Assembly: GCA_029068395.1 (NCBI GenBank)
Contig: JAIECQ010000192.1
Coordinates: forward strand, 1 to 35,896
Length of the DNA stretch: 35,896 bases
From: Rikenellaceae bacterium
GTDB lineage: Bacteria > Bacteroidota > Bacteroidia > Bacteroidales > Rikenellaceae
Reading direction: 5' to 3'
Shown: positions 1 to 9,230 of the stretch, one piece after another
Layout: every line of letters starts with the position of its first letter
Numbering within the stretch: position 1 is the stretch's first letter
Notes under the pieces: model-generated
Told to the model about the DNA's origin: nothing
The model's input: the letters and a program-made list of their open reading frames with translations, nothing else
Databases searched by the model: none
Program-made: the position numbers and the translations under genes

Positions 1-242
1 GGAACTCATCCGATTATGGATATATCAAGTTCACCTCCGGCTCTAATTCCGTGGAGTTTCCCGCTGTCGGTTACCGCAACTACTCGGACGGTTCGTTGAG
101 CAGCGCGGGTGCGTACGGGCGTTATTGGTCGTCAGTTGCGTATTATTCTAACGACGCGTACAACCTGTACTTCAGTAGCAGTAATTTGAGCGTGAGTAGC
201 CGCAATAAGCAGCTCGGTCGTAGCGTGCGTTGTGTCCGCTAA
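1..242 (+). CDS. 3' end of a FISUMP (Fibrobacter succinogenes major paralogous domain) type protein, variable cassette C1; 5' end lies outside the window
   Basis: In-frame translation from nt 3: NSSDYGYIKFTSGSNSVEFPAVGYRNYSDGSLSSAGAYGRYWSSVAYYSND...GRSVRCVR*. Colinear with the longer copy at 3695-4237. Confidence 0.75.
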   Translation, partial: NSSDYGYIKFTSGSNSVEFPAVGYRNYSDGSLSSAGAYGRYWSSVAYYSNDAYNLYFSSSNLSVSSRNKQLGRSVRCVR

Positions 243-466
243 ATATTAATACTTTGGTTCTTTGATTTCTTTGATTCTTCCCCGAGGGCTTGCGTAAGAG
301 GCAGAGGTGGGGTAAGAGAGCGGTTTGGGTTATGCGGTGAGGCTGATTGTGTGGCGTAACAATTGAAGAGGGGTGATGTCAGGTGTCGGCAACCGGCATA
401 ACATGTGTGCAAGTTGTTCACAAGGTGTTTTGTAATGTCTCGATAACGATTTACGTATTTAATTCT

Positions 467-474
467 TATATTTG
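467..474 (+). promoter_or_regulatory. Bacteroidetes-type -7 box (TATATTTG) upstream of the exonuclease gene
   Basis: Matches TAnnTTTG 7 nt before the ATG at 482. Confidence 0.45.
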
Positions 475-481
475 CAGACAA

Positions 482-1237
482 ATGGAGAACAGAGAGGGAA
501 AATATCGGGCCAGCATCTCTAACGAAGAGGTTAACGACCTGTCTTTGACGGCTTTCGACGGTGAGATAATCATTGTCGACGGTCCTGATCAGAGTCAGGC
601 CGCCGCTTATTTGTCCTCGTTGGATGTCATAGGCTTCGACACAGAGAGCCGTGTGGTATTTGTAAAGGGTGTCAGAAGCACCATATCGCTGGTACAGCTA
701 TCGGGACCAGACCGCGCATACCTCTTCAGGGTCAACCTGTGTCCGTTGTCGTCAGAGATAGTAGAGGTGCTTCAGAGCCGCACAATAGTCAAGGTGGGTT
801 TGGCCATAGGCGACGATATCAACCGCATGCAGACGGTAAACCGCACTCTCTGTCCGCAAAACTTTGTAGACTTGCAGTCATTGGTCGGCCATTTCGGCAT
901 AGAGGAGATGGGGCTTAAGAAGATATGCGCCATAGTGCTTGGCTTGCGTATATCAAAGGCCCAGCGTCTTAGCAACTGGAATGCTGTCAATCTCACCGAG
1001 GCGCAACGCATATATGCCGCTACCGACGCGTGGATATGCCTCATGATATACAGAAAGCTCATGGCCGACAGAAAAGATATACCCGTTGCTGTTGTCAATG
1101 CAAGTGTCACTGCGGCTAAAAAGAATGTCAAAGAGAGTCCTCGACGCCGTTACCGTCACCGCCGCAAAAAAGCGTCTGACACAGACAAGCAATCGACTGT
1201 ACAGCCAGAGAAATACAGTGTCAAGAGCGGAGAGTGA
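482..1237 (+). CDS. 3'-5' exonuclease domain protein (RNase D-like)
   Basis: IGFDTESRV...GPDRAYLFRV...KVGLAIGDDI...VDLQSL...LTEAQRIYAATDAWICLMIYRKL: DEDD-type exonuclease motifs. The ATG at 482 is preferred over the ORF-track start at 383. Confidence 0.85.
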   Translation: MENREGKYRASISNEEVNDLSLTAFDGEIIIVDGPDQSQAAAYLSSLDVIGFDTESRVVFVKGVRSTISLVQLSGPDRAYLFRVNLCPLSSEIVEVLQSRTIVKVGLAIGDDINRMQTVNRTLCPQNFVDLQSLVGHFGIEEMGLKKICAIVLGLRISKAQRLSNWNAVNLTEAQRIYAATDAWICLMIYRKLMADRKDIPVAVVNASVTAAKKNVKESPRRRYRHRRKKASDTDKQSTVQPEKYSVKSGE

Positions 1238-1289
1238 TGTCAATGTCCGTTTCCGGACTTTTGCCCCGTAAGACTGTCAGAATGGGGCT

Positions 1290-1536
1290 TTGATTCCCTC
1301 GGGGAAGAATCAAAGAAATCAAAGAACCAAAGTATTAATATTTAGCGGACACAACGCACGCTAAAACCGTAGTGCATACTGTAGTAATTGCCCACGTACA
1401 AATCACTGCCACCGAAGTACAGGTAGTACGCGCCGCCGGAACTGCGCGCAACTGACGACCAATAGTAGCCCTCGCGCCCCTCGTATGTCAACGAACCGGA
1501 CGAGCCGCTACGGCCACCGACAGCGGGAAACTCCTC
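1290..1536 (-). pseudogene. Silent FISUMP variable cassette C2 plus conserved tail
   Basis: Reverse strand reads EFPAVGGRSGSSGSLTYEGREGYYWSSVARSSGGAYYLYFGGSDLYVGNYYSMHYGFSVRCVR*, with in-frame TAG just upstream (TAG GAG GAG TTT). Not in the ORF track because it has no start. Confidence 0.75.
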
Positions 1537-1586
1537 CTAATTGAAAACAGTTGTGTGTCTGAAGGGCACAGGGAAAACAAAAGCGG

Positions 1587-2099
1587 TTACATATCGTCTT
1601 TGACCACCTCTTCTATTGCGTTTAGGGCCTCTTCATATCCGAATCCTCGTGAGGCGGCAAATCTGAGCAGTTTGCCTTTAAGGTCGTAATCGTTCTTGGC
1701 GTTAATGCCGCGCTTTTTGTATGACAGCATCTCGACCAGCCTGCGGTGTCTCTCATCACTGTCTGAAAAGAGTTCTATTGCCGCATCTATCAACTCGTCA
1801 TCTATGCGTTTGGCTCTGAGGGCTGCTCGTATCTTATAGTCGCCCCAGCCCGAGAAACGTATCTTGTCTTCCACAAAGGCGTGTGTGTAACGTTCCTGGT
1901 CGATGTAACGCTGTTCGACCAACATATCTACAATGTCACGTTGTGCCTGAGCATCAACACCCCAGCGCGTCATCAGCCTTATGGCATCATAACAGCACCT
2001 CTCGCCACGCGAGCAAAGTACCATTAGTTTGTCTGCCGCCTCCGACGGGGTCACTTCCCGTTTGACGACATCTTTTTTATATCCTCTCTTATATCTCAT
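1587..2099 (-). CDS. recX: Regulatory protein RecX
   Basis: 170 aa; RGERCCYDAIRLMTRWGVD...LVEQRYIDQERYTHAFVEDKIRFSGWGDYKIRAALRAKRID is characteristic of RecX. Confidence 0.85.
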   Translation of the reverse strand: MRYKRGYKKDVVKREVTPSEAADKLMVLCSRGERCCYDAIRLMTRWGVDAQAQRDIVDMLVEQRYIDQERYTHAFVEDKIRFSGWGDYKIRAALRAKRIDDELIDAAIELFSDSDERHRRLVEMLSYKKRGINAKNDYDLKGKLLRFAASRGFGYEEALNAIEEVVKDDM

Positions 2100-2129
2100 A
2101 ACCGGTAATATATGCCTATTGTCTTGTTA

Positions 2130-2137
2130 CAAAGGTA
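2130..2137 (-). promoter_or_regulatory. -7 box TACCTTTG upstream of recX
   Basis: TAnnTTTG on the minus strand ~30 nt upstream of the recX start. Confidence 0.4.
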
Positions 2138-2145
2138 ATAATGCC

Positions 2146-2988
2146 CTATTTTTTGACTGCGCTGACAAAACGCTCTTTACCGAACATGTCGCGATATATC
2201 TTGACGTCAGAGAGTCCGGCCCTCACGCACACATCGGCGGTCTCTGCACCGAAAGCCTCGTTTATCTCGAAGTATAGCATGCCTGATGGCGACAGCGACG
2301 CCGCAGCAAGGGTGGCTATCTTGCGGTAGAACAACAGAGGGTCGTTGTCGGGTACAAAGAGGGCCAAGTGGGGCTCATGTTCCAACACGGTGTTGCTCAT
2401 CTCATTGCGTTCGCTGTGTCGTATGTATGGCGGATTGCTTACTATTATGTCAGCCATATCGAGTGAGTGACATTTGAGTATGTCGCACCGGCAGAAACGC
2501 ACCTGACGGCATCCGAGTCGCCGGCTGTTCTCTTGCGCTACGGCAAGAGCTCCTGCGCTGATATCCAGTCCCAGGGCCTCGGCACCAAGCTCTTGCGCAA
2601 GGGTTATGGCTATCACTCCGCTGCCGGTGGCTATGTCGGTCAATCGTAATTTATCGACACCGCGCCATTGTTCTGCAATCATGGATACCAGCTCTTCGGT
2701 CTCGGGTCGTGGTATCAGCACATTGTTGTCAACCGAAAACCTGCGACCCATGAAAAATGTGTATCCGGTGACATAACGCACGGGTTCTCCCTGCTTGATT
2801 CTCGTTAACGCACTCTCCACATCGTACTGCGATGCGACACATTCGCGTTCGGGATGGGCTATAAGATCTGTTCTGTCTGCCGTCTCGAAATGGTCGAGCA
2901 GCACCATGGATACAGCCGCCGCCTCACGACGATCCATAACCTCGGACAGTGATGCCGATATGTGGCTGTAAAGTTCGCTTAATGTCAT
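2146..2988 (-). CDS. prmC: Peptide chain release factor N5-glutamine methyltransferase
   Basis: DIATGSGVIAITLAQELGAEALGLDIS ... IIVSNPPYIRHSE: HemK/PrmC motifs. Confidence 0.92.
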   Translation of the reverse strand: MTLSELYSHISASLSEVMDRREAAAVSMVLLDHFETADRTDLIAHPERECVASQYDVESALTRIKQGEPVRYVTGYTFFMGRRFSVDNNVLIPRPETEELVSMIAEQWRGVDKLRLTDIATGSGVIAITLAQELGAEALGLDISAGALAVAQENSRRLGCRQVRFCRCDILKCHSLDMADIIVSNPPYIRHSERNEMSNTVLEHEPHLALFVPDNDPLLFYRKIATLAAASLSPSGMLYFEINEAFGAETADVCVRAGLSDVKIYRDMFGKERFVSAVKK

Positions 2989-3016
2989 GACAATGTCTTA
3001 GCTGTATTACCGGTTA

Positions 3017-3024
3017 CAAAGATA
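3017..3024 (-). promoter_or_regulatory. -7 box TATCTTTG upstream of prmC
   Basis: TAnnTTTG on the minus strand ~29 nt upstream of the prmC start. Confidence 0.45.
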
Positions 3025-3039
3025 TGTTTTTTGTGACTA

Positions 3040-4229
3040 TTTCTGCACCGACAGGCTTTGGCCCCGGCAGGCTGTCAGAAGGGGTCTGTGCCCCCCTCGG
3101 GTAAGAATCAAAGAAATCAAAGAACCAAAGTATTAATATTTAGCGGACACAACGCACGCTAAAACCGCCCTGCCTATTGTAGTAGCCCACGCCCAAATCA
3201 CTGCTAAGGAAGAGCAGGTAGTACGCGCTGCTAGAACTGGCCGCAACTGACGACCAATAGTAGCCCCACGTACCCGCATTGTTCAACGAACCGGACGAGT
3301 AGTTACGGTTACCGACAGCGGGAAACTCCACGGAATTATAGAGACATTATTGGTTGGGCAGAATAATTCTGCACCGGCAGGGCGGCCGAGGCACGAGGCC
3401 GCAACGGGCCTCGCCTCCCCCCGCGGAGGCCCGTAATCCCGCCACGCAATTGTAGGCAGTGACTAAGTCACGGTAGTGAAATGCGTCACTTTCACGCTTG
3501 CCTCCGCAGGCTCGGCCCGTGGCTCCTTCACGCTAAAGGGGCGTTAAGTGCGCAACCTGAGCAGCCGCCCTGCCTATTTCACGCCTCACTGCCAAAGTTC
3601 ACCATGTACTTGCCCCCGCTCCGGCAGACTATCGAAAGGGTCTGTGACCCCTCGGGGAAGAATCAAAGAAATCAAAGAACCAAAGTATTAATATTTAGCG
3701 GACACAACGCACGCTACGACCGTACTGCTTATAGCCGCTAAGTCCAGCACCCAAATCGCTGTTATTGAAGTTCAGTCTGTATGCCTCAGAAGAGCTTTTC
3801 GCAACAGACGTCCAATAGAGTCCGCTCTCACCCGCGACATACAACGTCCCGGACGAGACGTAACGCTCTCCGACAGCGGGAAACTCCACGGAATTAGAGC
3901 CGGAGGTGAACTTGATATATCCATAATCGGATGAGTTCCATCCTCCTCCGCGACTGACAGTACTGCCATTAATGAGATTCTGGAACTCTGTGTTAGTAGG
4001 CAGACGGTAACCCTCCGGGCACGGGTGGGTATTCCAGTTGCTGGGGTAAGTCGACGTGTTCCATGACCCGCTCGGAGTGGCGCCGCCTAACGCACCTGTG
4101 GTATTCCACGCCACATTGATGCCCCACTGGTAGAATTTGCCGTGTGACTCCGCGCGTGTACCATTGCACTCAGATGGCAGCTTGGTGGCGAAAGTAGCGC
4201 CGCCGGAGGCCTGTTTGGGGTTGGCGAGG
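3040..4229 (-). repeat. Composite repeat carrying two tandem FISUMP cassettes (C3 and C4) on the minus strand
   Basis: Shared tails (aatcaaagaaatcaaagaaccaaagtattaatattta), shared GC-rich block 3380-3560 also found near 14220-14400, 21440-21600, 30610-30770 and 35710-35880 (reverse complement). Confidence 0.8.
3140..3331 (-). pseudogene. Silent FISUMP variable cassette C3
   Basis: VEFPAVGNRNYSSGSLNNAGTWGYYWSSVAASSSSAYYLLFLSSDLGVGYYNRQGGFSVRCVR*; in-frame TAA five codons upstream of GTG (CAA TAA TGT CTC TAT AAT TCC GTG). Confidence 0.75.
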
Positions 4230-4237
4230 TCAGAGCA
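3695..4237 (-). pseudogene. 5'-truncated FISUMP gene, longest cassette C4
   Basis: Open frame LANPKQASGGATFATKLPSECNGTRAESHGKFYQWGINVAWNTTGALGG...CPEGYRLPTNTEFQNLI...SVRCVR*. FYQWG and CPEGYRLPT are typical of FISUMP proteins. No signal peptide; abuts and slightly overlaps the patatin stop codon. Confidence 0.7.
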
Positions 4238-6641
4238 CTATTCCTTTGGGTTTGAAGAGCAGCACGCCTATATTGAACATTACATAGTTGCGTCTCATTT
4301 GCGAGAGTGTGTAATAGGAGTAAGATAGGCTTATAGGACCTATCAGCGACTGGTACACTATCGAGACGTCGACAATGTATTTCATGTTTGAGCGCAGGTT
4401 GCTCCAGTTCTCTATGTTGGGCTTGAAGCAATATGCCGAGGCTTTGAGGTATGCCTCTTCGTTTATCTTGAATATTGGCATTATGCCGGCGGCAATATAG
4501 CTGTTGTTGTGAAACTCTGGTGTAAACAGGGTCTTGCTGTGGGGTGTGGGGGTGAAGGCCGGTGCAGACACTGCGGCAATGTAACTGTTGGAGTAACGCG
4601 GTGTTGTAGAGTATATTGCGTCGATGCTGTAGCCGATGTTGAAGTGGCGTCCTAATATGAAGTAGTCATCGCGCGAGAATCGGGCGCCGGCCCAGAAGCT
4701 GCGGTGAAACGACAGTTCGAGGCCTTGGTCCATAGAGACTGAGCCGGGCTGATATTTCTCGCGCTGTGAGGTGGCAAAGATAGAGATGTTCTGGTGGAGT
4801 CCCTGTGTGGGATATACGGGATAGTTGAGAGAGTTGCGCTCCAGCGACAGGTTGGCCGTGAAGTAGTTGAAGCCCGATATGTCGTATGTCTGGTTGTCGG
4901 TCACCGCCTGTGCGGGGAAATAGCCGTAGCGGTCGTGCCCCAGGGCGGCACGAAACTCCATTTTAGAGAGCCGGCCCACAGGGGTGCCTATGGCGGCGCT
5001 AAGATAGAGGTCGTTGTAGCGCAGGTAGTGCTGCGACGGCTTTTTATATGTTATGCTTTGGGTGTTGCCGCGGCCATAGTCGTAAAAGTTGTACGACAGG
5101 GCATTCTCGACGTAAAACGGGGTGCGGCCGCCATAAAAATTGAAGCGTGACGACAGTTGGGCGGCCGAATAGAAGCCGCCTATGTAACCGTCGAGTGTGG
5201 CCGTGAGGCTTATGCGTCCCAGGTTGTGGTACTGAAAGCCGAGATAGGCCTGGTTGACCGATGTTGATGATATGTTGACCCCGAGCATGGCCTTGAAGTC
5301 GGGTTTGTTGTGTATGTGCAGACGCAGGCGGTAACCGTCAAGAGAGTCGCAGTAGTTGGCCACGGGCAGTCCGCATGTGAGGAATCCCTCTGACACTATC
5401 TTGAAATAGTCGGCCTTGAAGGTGTCCATGTCTATCTCTTCGTCTTGACCGTCGCCGTTGCGGTCAGACAGCTGTCTTTTGATGTATAGCTTCTGGGCGG
5501 GTGTGAGTCCTTCTATCTTGAGCGACTTGATTGTCTCTTTGGGCAGCTGCGAACGGTAAAAGGCGCGCATGTCTTCAACTCTCTCTTTGGGTACGCGTCG
5601 TTTTATGCGCTCCATTATCACGGGCATGGAGGCTATGGCGTCGTCATAACCGCGGCTTATGATATACTCGGCCTTGCGGAAGTCCATCACTCCCACGTCC
5701 ATGGCGCGCGATATGGTTATGCCTATCGAGTCGGGTATTGAGTAATCGGTCTTGTTGGTGGTGAGCATCTCTATCTGGCCCGAGAAGGTCGATATGTCGG
5801 GTTTGCCCGAGACGCAGATGCTGCCTATGAGTATGTCGGGAGAGAACTCGGTAAGGGTCTCTCGCCAGGGATAGTTGTTGACAATGCCGCCGTCATACAT
5901 GAGCATGGAGTCGACGGTAACGGGCGGGAATACCAACGGTATGGCCATAGACGAGCGTATGGCGGTGCCAAGGTCGCCCGACGACCACAGATGGGGTGTT
6001 TTGCCGTATATGTTGGTCGACACGCAGCGGAAAGGTACGAACAGCTTGTTGAAATCGCCGCCCGAGTATGCTGTTGACGAGGTGAAGTAGGCGAGCATGG
6101 CCACGTCGAGCGATGTGGTGCTGATGAGTGACATTGAGGGCGACGACTCCTTGGAGGCACTCTGACGCGAGAACGAGAAGGCAATGCGTCCTTTGGGCTT
6201 GCGGCGCAGGGTGTCTGAGGGTGCGGAAGCATGCCACAGGCTGTCGTTGTAGATGAGGTGCTCGTCGAGCATGTCAGAGCGGTCGATGTTGAAGTCGATG
6301 TTTATCTGTGAGGGGGTGACGGGCTGCTTCTTGTAGAAATAGAGATAGCGATCTTCTATCTTGCCCGACACCCATGCGAGCACCTCGGGCGAGTTGAATA
6401 TCTCCTCCATCTGCTCGGGCGAGTATCCCGCCGCATACAGACCCCCTATTATGGCGCCCATTGATGTGCCGGTGATGTAATCGACAGGCACGCCGTTCTC
6501 TTCCAGCGCCTTGAGTACGCCTATGTGGTAAAGTCCTTTGGCGCCGCCGCCGCTGAGCACAACACCCACATTCTGGGCATAAGAGGTGGCCGAGATGGCA
6601 AAAAATAGCAGTAGCCAGGTCAGTATTATTGTCTTTTTCAT
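4230..6641 (-). CDS. Patatin-like phospholipase with C-terminal beta-barrel (surface antigen / PlpD-like) domain
   Basis: Signal peptide MKKTIILTWLLLFFAISATSYAQ; GVVLSGGGAKGLYHIGVLKAL; GTSMGAIIGGLYAAGYSPEQ; DGG motif; C-terminal barrel-like repeats. Confidence 0.88.
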   Translation of the reverse strand: MKKTIILTWLLLFFAISATSYAQNVGVVLSGGGAKGLYHIGVLKALEENGVPVDYITGTSMGAIIGGLYAAGYSPEQMEEIFNSPEVLAWVSGKIEDRYLYFYKKQPVTPSQINIDFNIDRSDMLDEHLIYNDSLWHASAPSDTLRRKPKGRIAFSFSRQSASKESSPSMSLISTTSLDVAMLAYFTSSTAYSGGDFNKLFVPFRCVSTNIYGKTPHLWSSGDLGTAIRSSMAIPLVFPPVTVDSMLMYDGGIVNNYPWRETLTEFSPDILIGSICVSGKPDISTFSGQIEMLTTNKTDYSIPDSIGITISRAMDVGVMDFRKAEYIISRGYDDAIASMPVIMERIKRRVPKERVEDMRAFYRSQLPKETIKSLKIEGLTPAQKLYIKRQLSDRNGDGQDEEIDMDTFKADYFKIVSEGFLTCGLPVANYCDSLDGYRLRLHIHNKPDFKAMLGVNISSTSVNQAYLGFQYHNLGRISLTATLDGYIGGFYSAAQLSSRFNFYGGRTPFYVENALSYNFYDYGRGNTQSITYKKPSQHYLRYNDLYLSAAIGTPVGRLSKMEFRAALGHDRYGYFPAQAVTDNQTYDISGFNYFTANLSLERNSLNYPVYPTQGLHQNISIFATSQREKYQPGSVSMDQGLELSFHRSFWAGARFSRDDYFILGRHFNIGYSIDAIYSTTPRYSNSYIAAVSAPAFTPTPHSKTLFTPEFHNNSYIAAGIMPIFKINEEAYLKASAYCFKPNIENWSNLRSNMKYIVDVSIVYQSLIGPISLSYSYYTLSQMRRNYVMFNIGVLLFKPKGIVL

Positions 6642-6958
6642 AACCCTGTGTGATAAATCGTCTGTCAGGCGGGCGGTGCCGTGTGCAGACGTTTTGTGAC
6701 CGACCGTCATCTGCCGTCGCTTCATGAACATCGGTTTATTCACGGTGTCTGTGTCGGCAACGCTCCTGTCCGAGGCTCCAAAAATAAGCAATATTGGGCT
6801 AAGATGGTGCCGGAGTTCTTAAAAAGACCAACAAAAGGCACAAAAAGGAGTGTCATTAAGAGTGTGCATGTGGCTGGCGCTTTGAAAATTGGCAGAAAAA
6901 GACTATTTTTGTCGCGCGCCGAGGCGTTGTCTTGGCTGTGAACGAAAAAATGTGATAT

Positions 6959-8047
6959 ATGGCAGATAAATCTATGTTGTCCAAGTTAGAGGGCATAAAA
7001 GCCAAATATGAAACCATCGCCGAGCAGATAACCGACCCTGAGGTTATCTCTGACATGAAGCGTTATGTGCAGCTCAACAAGGAGTACAAGGAGCTGGGTC
7101 CTGTGGTTGAGGCAAGCGAGCGTTATCGCATAGCCCTCAGCAACTTGGCTGAGGCCAAGGATATCGTGGCGCAGGAGAAAGACGAGGAGATGCGCGAGAT
7201 GGCCAAGGGCGAGATAGAGACACTCGAACCGCAGATAGAGGCGCTTGAAGAGGAGATAAAGCTGATGCTTATACCTGCCGACCCACAAGACTCCAAGAAT
7301 GCCATATTGGAGATACGCGGCGGTGCCGGCGGTGACGAGGCTGCCATATTCGCGGGCGACCTGTTGCGCATGTACACGCGTTATTTCGAGAAGAGAGGCT
7401 GGCGCTGCGAGACCACGAGCGTGAGCGAAGGCACCTCGGGCGGATATAAGGAGATTGTGCTCAAGGTGAGCGGCGATAACGTCTACGGCACCCTCAAGTA
7501 TGAGTCGGGCGTGCATCGCGTGCAGCGTGTGCCTCAGACCGAGACTCAGGGACGCGTGCATACATCGGCGGCGTCGGTGGCGGTGTTGCCAGAGGCCGAA
7601 GAGTTTGACATAGACCTTAAGATGGAGGATATACGCAAAGATACATTCTGTGCCTCGGGTCCGGGCGGACAGTCGGTCAACACCACCTATTCGGCCATAC
7701 GACTTACGCACATACCCACGGGTATTGTGGTGCAGTGCCAAGACCAGAAATCGCAACTCAAAAACTTTGACAAGGCATTGGAAGAGCTGCGTACACGTAT
7801 ATATAACCTTGAATATCAGAAATATCTCGACGAAATATCGTCCAAGCGTAAGACCATGGTATCTACCGGCGACCGCTCGGCCAAGATACGCACCTACAAC
7901 TATCCGCAGGGGCGTGTGACCGACCACCGCATAAATCTCACCATGTATAACCTCGGCGCCATAATGGACGGCGACATACAGGAGATAATAGACAAGCTTC
8001 AGTTTGCCGAGAATGCCGAACGCCTCAAAGCGGCGGCCGAAGAGTAG
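6959..8047 (+). CDS. prfA: Peptide chain release factor 1
   Basis: [33 protein letters not shown]: class I release factor GGQ motif; RF1-type length (362 aa). Confidence 0.93.
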   Translation: MADKSMLSKLEGIKAKYETIAEQITDPEVISDMKRYVQLNKEYKELGPVVEASERYRIALSNLAEAKDIVAQEKDEEMREMAKGEIETLEPQIEALEEEIKLMLIPADPQDSKNAILEIRGGAGGDEAAIFAGDLLRMYTRYFEKRGWRCETTSVSEGTSGGYKEIVLKVSGDNVYGTLKYESGVHRVQRVPQTETQGRVHTSAASVAVLPEAEEFDIDLKMEDIRKDTFCASGPGGQSVNTTYSAIRLTHIPTGIVVQCQDQKSQLKNFDKALEELRTRIYNLEYQKYLDEISSKRKTMVSTGDRSAKIRTYNYPQGRVTDHRINLTMYNLGAIMDGDIQEIIDKLQFAENAERLKAAAEE

Positions 8048-8218
8048 GCGGCTCCTGAAGAGGTTGCAGGGGGGCACGGCCTGGCGTGGTGGCTTGACTT
8101 GTACAGGGAGAGAGTAGGGCTGAGGCCAAACAGATATCAGGGAGTTGTGGCAATAGGCAAGTGCTGAGGCAGTGGGGGCCGGCGGGTGTTTACAGATGAG
8201 TCAATTAAAACAAGGGAT

Positions 8219-9043
8219 ATGACATCGGAGGAATTATTCGGGCAGATTGTTGCCAAAAAGAGTTTTTTGTGCGTGGGGTTGGATACCGACATACGCAAGT
8301 TGCCCGGCCATTTGAGCAAGGATGGCGACGGCATGTTTGATTTCAACCGCGCCATTGTCGATGCCACGGCACCCTGTTCGGTGGCGTACAAGCCCAATCT
8401 TGCCTTTTACGAGGCGGCAGGCTTGGAGGGATGGCGGGCATTTGAGCGCACGGTGGAGTATATACGTCATAAATATCCCGAGATATTTATCATTGCCGAT
8501 GCCAAACGCGGTGACATAGGCAACACCTCCAAGATGTATGCCCGCACCTTTTTCGAGACGGTCGACGTGGATGCGGTGACACTGTCGCCCTACATGGGCC
8601 TTGACACCGTCGCGCCCTTTCTCGACTATAAGGGTCGCTGGGCTGTATTGCTGGCCCTTACATCCAATGCGTCGGCCTCTGACTTCGAGATGGAACAGAC
8701 GTTATCGGGACAAAGGCTCTATCAGACGGTTCTGGACAAGTCGAGCCGTTGGGGCAATGTCGACAACATGATGTATGTGGTGGGTGCCACCAAGGCCGAC
8801 ATGTTGGGCGATGTGCGCAAGATAGTGCCCGACCATTTCCTGCTTGTGCCGGGCGTAGGAGCGCAGGGCGGCAGCCTTGAAGATGTGGCCCGTTACGGCA
8901 TGAACGGAAAATGCGGGTTGCTTGTCAACTCGTCGAGAGGTATAATTTACGCCGATTCGTCGGCAGGATTTGCCGATGCGGCAGGGGAGGCTGCACGTCA
9001 GATGCGCGATCAGATGGCGGCGCTTCTGGATAGATATCTTTAG
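8219..9043 (+). CDS. pyrF: Orotidine 5'-phosphate decarboxylase
   Basis: [13 protein letters not shown]...[18 protein letters not shown]...VVGATKADM...[11 protein letters not shown]. Confidence 0.92.
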   Translation: MTSEELFGQIVAKKSFLCVGLDTDIRKLPGHLSKDGDGMFDFNRAIVDATAPCSVAYKPNLAFYEAAGLEGWRAFERTVEYIRHKYPEIFIIADAKRGDIGNTSKMYARTFFETVDVDAVTLSPYMGLDTVAPFLDYKGRWAVLLALTSNASASDFEMEQTLSGQRLYQTVLDKSSRWGNVDNMMYVVGATKADMLGDVRKIVPDHFLLVPGVGAQGGSLEDVARYGMNGKCGLLVNSSRGIIYADSSAGFADAAGEAARQMRDQMAALLDRYL

Positions 9044-9151
9044 CAACGGAGTCGGTGTGCGGGGTTGATGTCCTGCCGCCGACAACTTTTTTGGGCGCCG
9101 TGGCGGCGGCATGTCGTGGGAAAATTTAGTTGCAATCATGGGAAAAATAAT

Positions 9152-9159
9152 TACCTTTG
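9152..9159 (+). promoter_or_regulatory. -7 box TACCTTTG upstream of the glycogen synthase/phosphorylase gene
   Basis: TAnnTTTG ~72 nt upstream of the ATG at 9231. Confidence 0.4.
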
Positions 9160-9230
9160 GGGTTTCTTAGTGCCCCCAAATGGGGGTGGTGTTGAAATAA
9201 AGTAACTGAAAAACAATAGCTTAACCCAAT

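Noticed and set aside
239-481. 80-aa minus-strand ORF between C1 and the exonuclease gene
   Set aside because: Covers the cassette tail and promoter region; low-complexity, no homology signal visible.
6986-8077. 363-aa minus-strand ORF opposite prfA
   Set aside because: Exactly antisense to a confident prfA; composition (Y/H/L-rich) typical of shadow ORFs.
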